DNA of 40,241 nt from a bacterium (GCA_030539165.1 JAUNSO010000006.1:1-40241), one strand, 5' to 3'. Counted from the first letter of the stretch, positions 1-8,382 are shown. Program-made: numbers and translations. Notes: generated by a model from the sequence alone, not told the origin.

Positions 1-49
1 AAAGGCAGTAAAAATTGTGAATTGGGTAGAATTTTGCACCAAAATCTAG

Positions 50-75
50 TATAGTAGTGATTAGTGAATGGAGGG
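50..75 (+). promoter_or_regulatory. Weak candidate -10 box and ribosome binding site of the first gene
   Basis: TATAGT at 50-55 could be a sigma-A -10 box, but no convincing -35 lies 16-18 bases upstream. GGAGGG at 70-75 is a good ribosome binding site for the ATG at 84 and is the reason for preferring that start over an in-frame GTG at 57. If the -10 is real it would drive the CmpB-type gene and, because the gap to rnfC is only 17 bases, the whole rnf cluster. Confidence 0.3.
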
Positions 76-83
76 CATTATTT

Positions 84-1019
84 ATGTGGGACATGAAAAT
101 ACTGGGCATCAGTTTTTATCTGATTATGAACTATCTGATTATTTACAGCGTTGTAGGCTGGATATGGGAGAGCTGTTTTGTATCTGTTCAGGAACACAAG
201 CTGGTGAACAGAGGATACGTAACCGGACCGGTATGTACAATATACGGGGTAGGAGCCACTGCATTATATTTACTGCTGCGTCCGTTTTCAGGAAATTATA
301 TCTTGTTGTTTTTTGTCGGTGCGATCGTGGCAACTGTGCTGGAGTATGTGACAGCAGTTGTGATGGAAGCCGTGTTTCATACGAGCTGGTGGGATTATAC
401 CAACCAGAAGTTTAATTATAAAGGAAGGATCTGCCTGAGCTCGACGATCGGCTGGGGAGCAGGTTCTGTCTTATTGTTTGTTGTGCTGCAGCCTGCGGTC
501 AATTGGATCGTGGCGCTTTATTCTGAGGCAGTCGGAAAGATTCTGATCATCATCATTGCAATTGTATATGCTGTTGATTTCACATTTGCAACGATAGCAG
601 CGGCAGATCTGTCCAAAAAACTGGCGAAGATGGATGCTCTGTTCGACGAATTCACAGAGTATGTAAAATCCAGCAGAATCTATGAGGCTGGTGAAGATAT
701 TTACGCAAGGATAGATGCATTCAGGCAACAGTACAGCGGAATGAATTATTTTTCAAAATTTTCAAAGAGAATGGATGTGCGTCAGGCTGTGTTTAATGAA
801 CAGTTATCGAAACTGGGACTGACAAATCATACAGATGATGTCAAAGAAAGGGTTGCCGCCTATGCAAAGAAGCTGAATGCCGTATTTACAAGCAACAGAT
901 TTCAGCAAGGCCGTATTATGAAGGCATATCCCCACCTGAAGACACATGAGAGGATTTCAGCAGATCGTCTGCGCAGCAGACTTTATAGAAAAACAAAAAA
1001 TGAAGATCAGCAAAACTGA
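84..1019 (+). CDS. CmpB/DUF1113-type membrane protein (putative ABC transporter permease family)
   Basis: A 311-residue protein with about five hydrophobic segments in residues 7-170 and a hydrophilic, partly helical C-terminal half. The segment WWDYTNQKFNYKGRICL near residues 100-116 matches the W-D-Y...N..G..CL signature I associate with the family annotated 'putative ABC transporter permease' (PF06541). The transported substrate, if any, is unknown, and no ATPase gene lies nearby. The ATG at 84 follows GGAGGG by eight bases; an in-frame GTG at 57 would add nine residues but has no ribosome binding site. It ends 17 bases before rnfC, so co-transcription with the Rnf operon is likely. Whether it has a functional link to Rnf is inference only. 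Confidence 0.7.
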   Translation: MWDMKILGISFYLIMNYLIIYSVVGWIWESCFVSVQEHKLVNRGYVTGPVCTIYGVGATALYLLLRPFSGNYILLFFVGAIVATVLEYVTAVVMEAVFHTSWWDYTNQKFNYKGRICLSSTIGWGAGSVLLFVVLQPAVNWIVALYSEAVGKILIIIIAIVYAVDFTFATIAAADLSKKLAKMDALFDEFTEYVKSSRIYEAGEDIYARIDAFRQQYSGMNYFSKFSKRMDVRQAVFNEQLSKLGLTNHTDDVKERVAAYAKKLNAVFTSNRFQQGRIMKAYPHLKTHERISADRLRSRLYRKTKNEDQQN

Positions 1020-1036
1020 TCAAGGAAGGGCAGACT

Positions 1037-2353
1037 ATGGCAGCATTAACGTTCAAGGGTGGTATCCACCCGTATGATGGCAAAAAGATTTCAAAAGACA
1101 AACCCATTCTGGCAGTGCTCCCAAAGGGTGATCTGGTTTATCCGTTATCGCAGCATATCGGAGCACCGGCAAAACCCATCGTAGTCAAGGGAGACCGGGT
1201 ACTTGCAGGACAAAAGATCGCAGAAGCCGGCGGCTTTGTATCAGCGCCGATTCATGCATCGGTATCCGGTATTGTAAAGGCAATCGAGCCTCGCCGTGTC
1301 GTGACAGGAGACAATGTCATGTCAATCGTGATCGAAAACGACGGACTGTACGAGGAGGCACCACCGCTCCATCACAAACAGCTCGCGGACATGACAAGAG
1401 AGGAAGTCATTGAAATCATAAAGGAGGCAGGCATCGTCGGTATGGGTGGAGCAGGCTTTCCGACACATGTCAAGCTGTCCCCCAAGGATCCTGATAAAAT
1501 ATTTTATGTGATTGCAAACTGTGCGGAGTGTGAGCCGTATCTGACTTCTGACTACCGCAGAATGGTGGAAGAGCCTGAAAAACTGGTTGCAGGTCTGAAA
1601 ATCATATTATGTCTGTTCCCACATGCAAAAGGGATTCTGGCAGTAGAGGACAACAAACCTGACTGTATCCGCAAGCTGAAGGATCTGGTGCTGGATGAGA
1701 GCAGAATGTCAGTCAAGGTACTGAAAACGAAGTATCCTCAAGGAGCAGAGCGCCAGCTGATCTATGCGACGACAAAGCGTGCCATCAATTCCTCCATGCT
1801 TCCGTCAGATGTCGGATGTATTGTCAACAATGTAGATACAGTGGTTGCTGTATATCATGCAGTGATTGAAGGAAAACCTCTGATGCACAGAATCGTGACT
1901 GTGACCGGAGATGCAATTAAAGAACCACGCAACTTTATCGTTAAGGTCGGCACAAATTACAGCGAACTGATCGAAGAGGCGGGCGGCTTTGTGAAACAGC
2001 CTGAAAAGATCATTTCCGGTGGACCGATGATGGGCTTTGGCATCTTTGATACAAATGTTCCAGCAACGAAAACATCTTCTGCATTATTGTGTTTACTGAG
2101 GGATGATGTCGAACGGATGAAGCCGACACAGTGCATCAATTGCGGTATGTGTGTGGGCATCTGTCCGGGACGCGTGATCCCTGCAAGACTGGCAGATTAT
2201 GCGGAGCATGGTGATGAAGCAAAATTTTTAAAGAATAATGGTATGGAATGCTGTGAGTGCGGCAGCTGCAGCTATGTCTGTCCTGCAAAACGACAGCTGA
2301 CACAGAGCATCAAATCAATGCGTCGGATGATTCTGGCAAATAAGAAGAAATAG
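1037..2353 (+). CDS. rnfC: RnfC, NADH-binding and Fe-S subunit of the Rnf complex
   Basis: The peripheral subunit of the ion-translocating ferredoxin:NAD+ oxidoreductase, thought to carry the NAD(H) site. It is 438 residues, a usual length. The N-terminus has the family hallmark GGIHPYDGK (residues 8-16). A glycine-rich NuoF-like nucleotide/FMN loop, GMGGAGFPTH, lies near residues 134-144. Two C-terminal [4Fe-4S] motifs of the form CxxCxxCxxxC are visible, at C366/C369/C372/C376 and C405/C408/C411/C415; C406 is an extra neighbouring cysteine. The ATG at 1037 follows AAGGAAGGG. It is the first of six genes in the order C-D-G-E-A-B, the arrangement known from Acetobacterium woodii and other clostridia. 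Confidence 0.97.
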   Translation: MAALTFKGGIHPYDGKKISKDKPILAVLPKGDLVYPLSQHIGAPAKPIVVKGDRVLAGQKIAEAGGFVSAPIHASVSGIVKAIEPRRVVTGDNVMSIVIENDGLYEEAPPLHHKQLADMTREEVIEIIKEAGIVGMGGAGFPTHVKLSPKDPDKIFYVIANCAECEPYLTSDYRRMVEEPEKLVAGLKIILCLFPHAKGILAVEDNKPDCIRKLKDLVLDESRMSVKVLKTKYPQGAERQLIYATTKRAINSSMLPSDVGCIVNNVDTVVAVYHAVIEGKPLMHRIVTVTGDAIKEPRNFIVKVGTNYSELIEEAGGFVKQPEKIISGGPMMGFGIFDTNVPATKTSSALLCLLRDDVERMKPTQCINCGMCVGICPGRVIPARLADYAEHGDEAKFLKNNGMECCECGSCSYVCPAKRQLTQSIKSMRRMILANKKK

Positions 2354-2365
2354 GGGGAAAGAATC

Positions 2366-3295
2366 GTGAGCAATCTTATGAATGTATCATCTTCGCCGCA
2401 TATCAGAAGCAAATTATCCACGAGCTCTATTATGTTCGTGGTCATCATTGCACTTTTACCGGCGACGGGTTTTGGTATTTATCAATTCGGAATAGAAGCC
2501 GCTATCGTAGTGGCTGTCTGTATAGCGACCTGTGTACTGACAGAACTGCTGTATACAAAGCTGATGAAAAAACCGACAACAATCGGAGATTTCAGTGCAG
2601 TCGTGACAGGACTTTTACTGGCACTCAATCTTCCGGCATCCGTACCCTGGTGGATACCTGTCATCGGAGGTATATTTGCAATTCTGGTCGTAAAGATGCT
2701 GTTTGGCGGACTGGGACAGAACTTTATGAATCCGGCGCTGGCAGCCAGATGCTTTCTGCTGATTTCGTTTGCCGCCAGAATGACGACCTTTACTTATGAC
2801 GGCATTGCGACAGCAACACCGCTGGCGCAGTACAAAGCAGGAGAGGCAGTGAATACATTTAACATGGTAATCGGACGTGAAGCCGGCACCATTGGTGAAA
2901 CATCAGTCATTGCCATTGTACTGGGAGCGATCATACTGTTGATTACCGGTGTGATTGATCTGAAAATACCCGGTACTTATCTGGTCACATTTGTCATATT
3001 CCTCGGACTGTTTGGCGGTCAGGGATGGGATCCGAATTACCTGACGGTACAGTTAGCCGGAGGCGGTCTGATGCTTGGGGCATTTTTCATGGCAACAGAT
3101 TATGCAACCTCACCCATTACCGGAACAGGTAAGATCCTGTATGGTGTCCTTCTGGGTGTTCTCACCGGTATTTTTCGTGTGTTCGGAGTTTCAGCAGAGG
3201 GGGTTTCCTATGCGATTATCCTGGGCAATCTGCTCGTGCCTTTGATTGAGAAGATCACTGTTCCGAGATGCTTTGGCAAAGGAGGGGAGATCTGA
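2366..3295 (+). CDS. rnfD: RnfD, flavin-carrying membrane subunit of Rnf
   Basis: A 309-residue polytopic membrane protein of the NqrB/RnfD family. In this family FMN is bound covalently to a threonine by ApbE. Here the segment DGIATAT (D145 to T151) has the D-x(5)-T spacing of the ApbE target and is followed by Pro-Leu as in other RnfD proteins, so T151 is the predicted attachment residue. The GTG at 2366 has GGGGG eight bases upstream; the ATG at 2378 is a less well placed alternative. The stop overlaps the ATG of rnfG by one base, implying translational coupling. A cognate ApbE is encoded just after the cluster. Confidence 0.96.
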   Translation: MSNLMNVSSSPHIRSKLSTSSIMFVVIIALLPATGFGIYQFGIEAAIVVAVCIATCVLTELLYTKLMKKPTTIGDFSAVVTGLLLALNLPASVPWWIPVIGGIFAILVVKMLFGGLGQNFMNPALAARCFLLISFAARMTTFTYDGIATATPLAQYKAGEAVNTFNMVIGREAGTIGETSVIAIVLGAIILLITGVIDLKIPGTYLVTFVIFLGLFGGQGWDPNYLTVQLAGGGLMLGAFFMATDYATSPITGTGKILYGVLLGVLTGIFRVFGVSAEGVSYAIILGNLLVPLIEKITVPRCFGKGGEI

Positions 3296-3951
3296 TGAAC
3301 GAGACGATTAAAAATACGATCATCCTGACAGTCATTACCGTCATTGCCGGTCTGTTCCTCGGATATGTGTATGATATCACCAAGGAGCCGATTCGTTTAC
3401 AGGAAGAAAAAACGAAGCAGGAGGCATACCAGAAGGTATTTCCGGAGGCAGCTTCCTTTACTAAGGATAACTATGATATGAACCTTGAATGGGGTGCTAA
3501 TCTACTCTATCTGGCGGAGGCAGGCTATCCGGATGAAGAGATCAATGAGGTCATGATGGCACTGGATGCATCCGGCAAGGAGTGCCTTGGCTTTGTATTT
3601 ATGACGACTACACATGAGGGCTATGGCGGTGATATTACGATCTCCATGGGAATCAAGGCGGATGGAACCGTGACCGGAATGGAAATCTTGAGTATCGGCG
3701 AGACGGCAGGTCTTGGCATGAAGGCCAAGGAGGATGCTTTTAAAAACCAGTTTGCCAATAAAGCGGTTACAAACTTCACCTATACAAAGACAGGTTCTAC
3801 AGCGGACTATGAGATTGATGCACTGAGCGGAGCAACCATCACGACCAATGCGGTGGTCAATGCAGTCGATGCTACACTTGTATTTTATCAGGACAGCAAT
3901 CTGAGCAGCGGCATGTACTATGGAACGAGTGCAGGAGGTGCGGAGCAATGA
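3295..3951 (+). CDS. rnfG: RnfG, extracytoplasmic FMN-binding subunit of Rnf
   Basis: A 218-residue protein with a single N-terminal membrane anchor (about residues 7-27) followed by an FMN-binding domain outside the membrane. The ApbE target motif DALSGAT is intact (D175 to T181), so T181 is the predicted phosphoester-linked FMN residue. The ATG at 3295 overlaps the rnfD stop by one base and follows GGAGGGGAG, which is better than an in-frame ATG at 3268 inside rnfD. Its last bases overlap the rnfE start by four. It would relay electrons between RnfD and the other subunits. Confidence 0.96.
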   Translation: MNETIKNTIILTVITVIAGLFLGYVYDITKEPIRLQEEKTKQEAYQKVFPEAASFTKDNYDMNLEWGANLLYLAEAGYPDEEINEVMMALDASGKECLGFVFMTTTHEGYGGDITISMGIKADGTVTGMEILSIGETAGLGMKAKEDAFKNQFANKAVTNFTYTKTGSTADYEIDALSGATITTNAVVNAVDATLVFYQDSNLSSGMYYGTSAGGAEQ

Positions 3952-4670
3952 AAAAAGTACTGGAACGATTATTCAACGGACTGATTAAAGAAAACCCCAC
4001 TTTTGTACTGATGCTGGGCATGTGTCCGACGCTTGCCGTTACGACCTCAGCCATCAACGGACTGGGTATGGGACTGACAACAGCAGCGGTACTGACTTTG
4101 TCTAACATGATGATTTCCATGTTGAGAAAGGTGATACCGGATAAGGTCAGAATTCCCGCATTTATTGTGATCATTGCATCTTTTGTAACGATTGTGGAGT
4201 TGTTACTGGAGGGCTTTGTTCCCTCATTGTACAGTGCACTGGGTATTTACATTCCCTTGATTGTTGTGAACTGTATCATTCTCGGCAGAGCCGAGGCATA
4301 TGCGTCCAAGAATCCCGTGATTCTGTCGATTTTTGATGGTATCGGTATGGGTCTTGGCTTTACCATGGCGCTGACGATCATCGGAGCATTTCGTGAGCTG
4401 ATTGGATCTGGAAAGATCTTCAATATACAGATTATGCCGGAGGCCTATGAGCCGGTGACCATCTTTATACTGGCACCCGGAGCGTTTTTTGTGCTGGCAT
4501 GTCTTACGGCACTGCAGAATAAATTGAAAATGAAGAAGGCAAAACGAGACGGTGTGATCATACAGTGCGATTCAGGCTGTGCATCATGTGTCAATGCTTC
4601 CTCCTGTGCCGGACGTATGGTAGAAGAAAAAATTAAAATCACCAAGAAGAAGGGAGCTGTGAAAGCATGA
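3948..4670 (+). CDS. rnfE: RnfE, membrane subunit of Rnf with a cysteine-rich tail
   Basis: An integral membrane subunit of the RnfA/RnfE (NqrD/NqrE) pair; this pair is known to share a membrane-embedded Fe-S centre. It is 240 residues, somewhat long because of a hydrophilic tail of about 40 residues after the last membrane segment. The tail carries four cysteines, C207, C211, C214 and C220 (Cx3Cx2Cx5C), and ends in a lysine-rich stretch. That spacing could bind a metal or Fe-S cluster, but this is inference; I recall similar tails in related anaerobes but cannot verify it. It overlaps rnfG and rnfA by four bases each. Confidence 0.95.
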   Translation: MKKVLERLFNGLIKENPTFVLMLGMCPTLAVTTSAINGLGMGLTTAAVLTLSNMMISMLRKVIPDKVRIPAFIVIIASFVTIVELLLEGFVPSLYSALGIYIPLIVVNCIILGRAEAYASKNPVILSIFDGIGMGLGFTMALTIIGAFRELIGSGKIFNIQIMPEAYEPVTIFILAPGAFFVLACLTALQNKLKMKKAKRDGVIIQCDSGCASCVNASSCAGRMVEEKIKITKKKGAVKA

Positions 4671-5242
4671 AAGAATTACTGTTGATTGCAGTCGGATCTG
4701 CATTTGTAAATAATGTTGTGTTGAGCCAGTTCCTAGGAATCTGTCCGTTCCTTGGCGTTTCCAAGAAGGTAGAGACGGCGGCAGGCATGGGCAGTGCGGT
4801 TGTATTTGTCATTACCTTATCCTCTGCAGTAACCGGCGCTATTTATCAATTTGTATTAACGCCGCTGCACATTACTTATCTGCAGACCATCGTCTTTATT
4901 CTGGTCATAGCAGCACTGGTGCAGTTTGTGGAAATGTTTTTAAAGAAAAAAATGCAGGGCCTGTACCGGGCGCTGGGTGTCTATCTGCCATTGATTACGA
5001 CGAACTGTGCAGTTCTTGGTATTGCACTTGTCAATGTACAGAAGTCTTATAATATCCTGACAGGCGTTGTAAACGGATTTGCGACAGCATTTGGATTTCT
5101 GGTATCCATCGTGATTATGGCGGGAATCAGGGAAAAGACAGAATATAATGATGTACCGAAACCATTTCAGGGAATGCCGATCGTGTTGGTGACAGCCGGG
5201 CTGATGGCAATTGCATTCTTTGGATTTTCAGGTCTGCTGTAG
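4667..5242 (+). CDS. rnfA: RnfA, membrane subunit of Rnf
   Basis: A 191-residue protein made almost entirely of six hydrophobic segments, the normal size for RnfA/NqrE. The N-terminus FVNNVVLSQFLGICPFLGVS is typical of the family and contains the conserved cysteine of the first half; the second half has TTNCAVLG near residue 110, the counterpart cysteine in the inverted repeat fold. With RnfE it forms the membrane core that is thought to hold an Fe-S centre between the two subunits. The ATG overlaps the rnfE stop by four bases. Its TAG stop overlaps the ribosome binding site of rnfB. Confidence 0.97.
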   Translation: MKELLLIAVGSAFVNNVVLSQFLGICPFLGVSKKVETAAGMGSAVVFVITLSSAVTGAIYQFVLTPLHITYLQTIVFILVIAALVQFVEMFLKKKMQGLYRALGVYLPLITTNCAVLGIALVNVQKSYNILTGVVNGFATAFGFLVSIVIMAGIREKTEYNDVPKPFQGMPIVLVTAGLMAIAFFGFSGLL

Positions 5243-5254
5243 GAGGAATCAGTG

Positions 5255-6055
5255 ATGAATATAACAGAAATTATCATAGCAGTTGCCTGTGTGGGCGGTG
5301 TAGGACTTTTCATAGGGGTATTCTTAGGGATTGCCGGAAAGTATCTGCAGGTGGAGACAGATCCGAGAGAAGAGGCTGTACTGGCAGCACTGCCGGGCAA
5401 TAATTGCGGCGGATGCGGCTATGCAGGCTGCTCAGGACTGGCAGCGGCTATCGTAAAGGGAGAAGCAGCCCCTGGCACCTGTCCGGTAGGCGGCAGTGCA
5501 GTGGCAGCTGAGGTAGGCAAAATCATGGGCGTGGACGCAGGGAACATCACCCGTCAGACGGCATATGTAAAATGTAACGGAACCTGTGACAGCACAAAAA
5601 CAGATTATGACTATATAGGCATCAAGGACTGTAAGATGCTTTCTTTTGTACCGAACGGAGGTCCTAAATCATGTAATTATGGATGTCTGGGATTCGGAAA
5701 CTGTGTGAAGGTATGTCAGTTTGATGCGATTTCAGTCGTAAATGGTGTGGCAGTTGTGAACGCAGATAAGTGTAAAGCCTGCGGAAAATGTATTGCAGAA
5801 TGCCCGAAGCATCTGATAGAGCTGATACCATACAGCTCAAAGTATATGGTTCAGTGTCATTCCAATGAAAAGGGGCCTGTTGTCATGAAGGCATGCAGTA
5901 CCGGATGTATCGGATGTGGATTATGTGTCAAGGAATGTACGGTAGGCGCAATTACAGTGCAGGATGCACTTGCTTATATTGATCAGGATAAGTGTATCGG
6001 CTGTGGTGCATGCGCAGAGAAGTGTCCTAAAAAGATTATTTCGAGAGTTTATTAG
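5255..6055 (+). CDS. rnfB: RnfB, ferredoxin-type Fe-S subunit of Rnf
   Basis: The subunit thought to accept electrons from reduced ferredoxin. It is 266 residues from the ATG at 5255, which stands eight bases after GGAGG; a GTG three bases earlier is possible. One N-terminal membrane helix (about 6-28) precedes the RnfB-specific motif C51-x2-C54-x4-C59-x16-C76. Further ferredoxin-type clusters follow: a GGPKSCNYGCLGFGNC segment joined to CVKVC, then CKACGKCIAEC, CIGCGLCVKEC and CIGCGACAEKC. The several ferredoxin modules are usual for clostridial RnfB. The last 20 bases overlap, tail to tail, with apbE on the other strand, and no terminator is visible between them. Confidence 0.96.
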   Translation: MNITEIIIAVACVGGVGLFIGVFLGIAGKYLQVETDPREEAVLAALPGNNCGGCGYAGCSGLAAAIVKGEAAPGTCPVGGSAVAAEVGKIMGVDAGNITRQTAYVKCNGTCDSTKTDYDYIGIKDCKMLSFVPNGGPKSCNYGCLGFGNCVKVCQFDAISVVNGVAVVNADKCKACGKCIAECPKHLIELIPYSSKYMVQCHSNEKGPVVMKACSTGCIGCGLCVKECTVGAITVQDALAYIDQDKCIGCGACAEKCPKKIISRVY

Positions 6056-7049
6056 TAAAATGAAGCTGACCGTCCTTTGTGATGAAGACTGCTTCTGTAT
6101 CAGGAAGACTTTCAATCAGTTTCATTCCGTTATCGAGTCCTGACAGCAGGCAAATCGTACTGAGCGCATCACAATCAACAGAGGATGCAGCAATGATAGA
6201 AACGCTGTTCAGGTCATTATCCGCAGGATAGCCTGTCGACGGGGACAGGATGTGGTGATACAGTTTCTCCTGATAGGTAAAGCAGCGTTCATAAGTACCG
6301 GATGTGACGACAGACTGGTCTGCGATGCTGACAGAGGTTATGAGATCACCATTTTGATCAAAGGGTCGCTTGATCCCGACATGATAGGGGGAGCCATCAG
6401 GTTTATGACCTATGGTCAGGATGTTTCCACCGAGGTCAATGATTGCAGAATGAACATTCTGCTCCAGCAGATATTCCTTTAACCTGTCGGCAATATAGCC
6501 TTTTGCGATACCACCGAGGTCGATGGAGGCATCAGGATCCAGAAGTGTGACGGTATTACCGGATATCCGGATATTATGATAATCAACATGGGGGAGTGCA
6601 GCAGCAATGGCGGCATCAGACGGAGGCGTCACCGCGTTTTTGGCTGCGGCTTCGGAGCTGAAATCCCATAGAGCGTCAACAGCTGCTATCGTTACATCAA
6701 ACAGACCATTGGACAGCTCGCTGTAGTAGATGGATTTTTCTAGAAGTGCAGCCGTTTCGTCAGATACTTCTACAGGCTGGCCGGCAGCTGCGTTGATGCG
6801 TCCGATATCACTGGATGGGATGGATTTGCTGAACAGATTTTCATAGTCCCTGCACAGCTCCATACATTGATCCAGAAGCGGAGCTTCAGAGGGCTCGTAT
6901 ACCGTAATGGTGATCACCGTATTCAATGCAAAGTCTGTTTTGGATACCGGTTCAGACGAATGAAAGACAGAACAGCCTGAGAGCAGTATTGTCAGAAATA
7001 TCAGTAGTAACAGGGATTTTATTTGATGGTTCTTTTTATTATTTTTCAT
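6036..7049 (-). CDS. apbE: ApbE-type FAD:protein FMN transferase, lipoprotein
   Basis: Transfers FMN from FAD to a threonine in target proteins; the natural clients here are RnfD T151 and RnfG T181 encoded next door. The 337-residue protein starts with a lysine-rich signal peptide and a lipobox, LLSGC, so it should be a membrane-anchored lipoprotein on the outer face, where RnfG also lies. Family landmarks include DIGRIN, DLGGIAKGYIADRL, DLGGNI and a substrate-site SGTYERCF segment; HHILSPSTGYPA is the usual C-terminal motif. It is convergent with rnfB. No Shine-Dalgarno sequence precedes the ATG; instead TGG-TATGAT (extended -10 on the - strand, 7056-7064) ends six bases before it. Confidence 0.95.
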   Translation of the reverse strand: MKNNKKNHQIKSLLLLIFLTILLSGCSVFHSSEPVSKTDFALNTVITITVYEPSEAPLLDQCMELCRDYENLFSKSIPSSDIGRINAAAGQPVEVSDETAALLEKSIYYSELSNGLFDVTIAAVDALWDFSSEAAAKNAVTPPSDAAIAAALPHVDYHNIRISGNTVTLLDPDASIDLGGIAKGYIADRLKEYLLEQNVHSAIIDLGGNILTIGHKPDGSPYHVGIKRPFDQNGDLITSVSIADQSVVTSGTYERCFTYQEKLYHHILSPSTGYPADNDLNSVSIIAASSVDCDALSTICLLSGLDNGMKLIESLPDTEAVFITKDGQLHFTNKLSK

Positions 7050-7112
7050 GACATCATCATACCAAAAACAGAAAGAAATTGAAAGAGATATTGATAATGG
7101 AGAGTATCAGCT

Positions 7113-8312
7113 ATGTCCATGAACAGCAGCCATGATAATCAAAATGAATATAAGAAAATGGTCAGAATGTGTGTGATGGCAGCTTCTCTTGTGATGCTTT
7201 TTTTTCTGTCGGCACTGTATCTGAATACAAAACCGCATAAAGAAAAGGAAGTTCCGGTCTTGCAGAAGAGTGAAGAGGCACAGCAGGAAACAAGTGGTGA
7301 AGAGGATGAAATCATTCTCGGGCAAAGTGATCTGACTTCCGATGATCTGGATTTCTGGGACATGTATGATGATCAGAAGAAGGACAGCAGCTCGGATTCA
7401 TCTTCCGCCAGCAGCAGCTCCGGCAGTTCCAGCAGCAGTTCATCCAGCTCAAGCAGCAGCTCATCCAGTTCCAGCAGCTCATCCAGCAGCTCCAGCAGTT
7501 CTACGGCATCGAAGGAAAAGCAGAAGGAAACGAATACAAAGTATGGAAGTGACGGAAAGCATACATCTATCCTAAATGATGATGGTAAGACTGAGTGGGT
7601 AGAACTGAATGACGCACTGACACGGAATACCTATGACTTGGAAGAGGGCTTTGTACGTGACGGAGAACTGATGAAGTATTATGAAAACGGGAAGTCAGTT
7701 TCTACTGTCGGCATTGATGTATCTAAATATCAGGGAGACATTGACTGGGCAAAGGTCAAGGCGGCAGGGATCCGGTTTGCAATGATCAGGGTCGGCTCAC
7801 GCGGATATGGAACAGGGCAGCTGATTCTGGATGAGAATTGTGCAAAGAATATACAGGGAGCTTTGAATAACGGAATTAAAGTAGGCGTTTATTTCTTTTC
7901 ACAGGCAACTTCTACAGTAGAGGCAGTCGAGGAAGCAAATTTCGTGGTGGCGGCAGTGATGAACTATAAAATCACATATCCTGTTGTATGTGATATTGAA
8001 CAGGTGAAAAATGATACGGCACGCACCGATCGATTAACCAATGATGAGATCACGCAGTATACAAAGGACTTTTGCGATACGGTTAAGGGATATGGATATA
8101 AGCCGATGATCTATGCTGATAAAAAGTGTCTGCTGACCAGGCTGGATCTGACGAAGCTGCAGGATTATGATATCTGGCTGAATCAAAGCGGAGAGAAACC
8201 GGATTATCCGTATGAATTTGATATGTGGCAGTATTCACAGGTGGGTGTAATAGACGGAATCAACGGAGAAACGGATCTGAATATCAGTTTTATCAATTAC
8301 GAAGAAAAATAA
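7113..8312 (+). CDS. Membrane-anchored GH25 lysozyme (muramidase) on a poly-serine stalk
   Basis: A 399-residue peptidoglycan hydrolase. A short cytoplasmic N-terminus is followed by one hydrophobic segment (about 18-36) that acts as anchor or uncleaved signal. Residues 90-131 are almost pure serine, including 26 serines in a row, and work as a flexible stalk. The C-terminal domain (about 199-395) is glycoside hydrolase family 25: it begins VGIDVSKYQG with D202, and DIEQ supplies the catalytic pair D294 and E296; DMWQYS near the end is also typical. GGAGAG lies eight bases before the ATG. It is divergent from apbE and followed by a strong terminator. Likely role: wall remodelling or cell separation. 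Confidence 0.93.
   Translation: MSMNSSHDNQNEYKKMVRMCVMAASLVMLFFLSALYLNTKPHKEKEVPVLQKSEEAQQETSGEEDEIILGQSDLTSDDLDFWDMYDDQKKDSSSDSSSASSSSGSSSSSSSSSSSSSSSSSSSSSSSSSSTASKEKQKETNTKYGSDGKHTSILNDDGKTEWVELNDALTRNTYDLEEGFVRDGELMKYYENGKSVSTVGIDVSKYQGDIDWAKVKAAGIRFAMIRVGSRGYGTGQLILDENCAKNIQGALNNGIKVGVYFFSQATSTVEAVEEANFVVAAVMNYKITYPVVCDIEQVKNDTARTDRLTNDEITQYTKDFCDTVKGYGYKPMIYADKKCLLTRLDLTKLQDYDIWLNQSGEKPDYPYEFDMWQYSQVGVIDGINGETDLNISFINYEEK
7384..7505 (+). repeat. Serine-codon repeat tract inside the GH25 gene
   Basis: About 120 bases of mixed AGC, TCC, TCA and AGT codons. The uninterrupted core, 7425-7502, encodes 26 consecutive serines (residues 105-130). At DNA level it is an imperfect AGC/TCC-type low-complexity tract, a substrate for length change by slippage in multiples of three. 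The mixture of synonymous codons argues that the serine run is kept by selection and is not just a recent triplet expansion. Confidence 0.9.
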
Positions 8313-8339
8313 GTTTACATAAATCGACATCATTTGATT

Positions 8340-8382
8340 AGAGAATCTGACAATATAATTGGGTATTGTTGGATTCTCTTTT
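8340..8382 (+). terminator. Rho-independent terminator after the GH25 gene
   Basis: The arms 8340-8355 (AGAGAATCTGACAATA) and 8364-8379 pair over 16 positions with two G-U wobbles and an 8-base loop, followed by a short T run (8379-8382). It stands 28 bases after the stop codon and separates the GH25 gene from the SleB-type gene. Confidence 0.88.

Noticed and set aside
15..21. TTGTGAA, identical to one arm of a Rex operator, before the first gene
   Set aside because: The second arm (TTCACAA or TTAACAA after about four bases) is absent, so a half-site only.
3502..3948. 148-residue open frame on the - strand inside rnfG
   Set aside because: It is antisense to a certain gene, has no ribosome binding site and gives an unfamiliar, cysteine- and histidine-rich sequence typical of a shadow frame.
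7342..7575. Ala/Pro-rich frame within the serine tract
   Set aside because: It is the shifted reading of AGC/TCC repeats in the GH25 gene.
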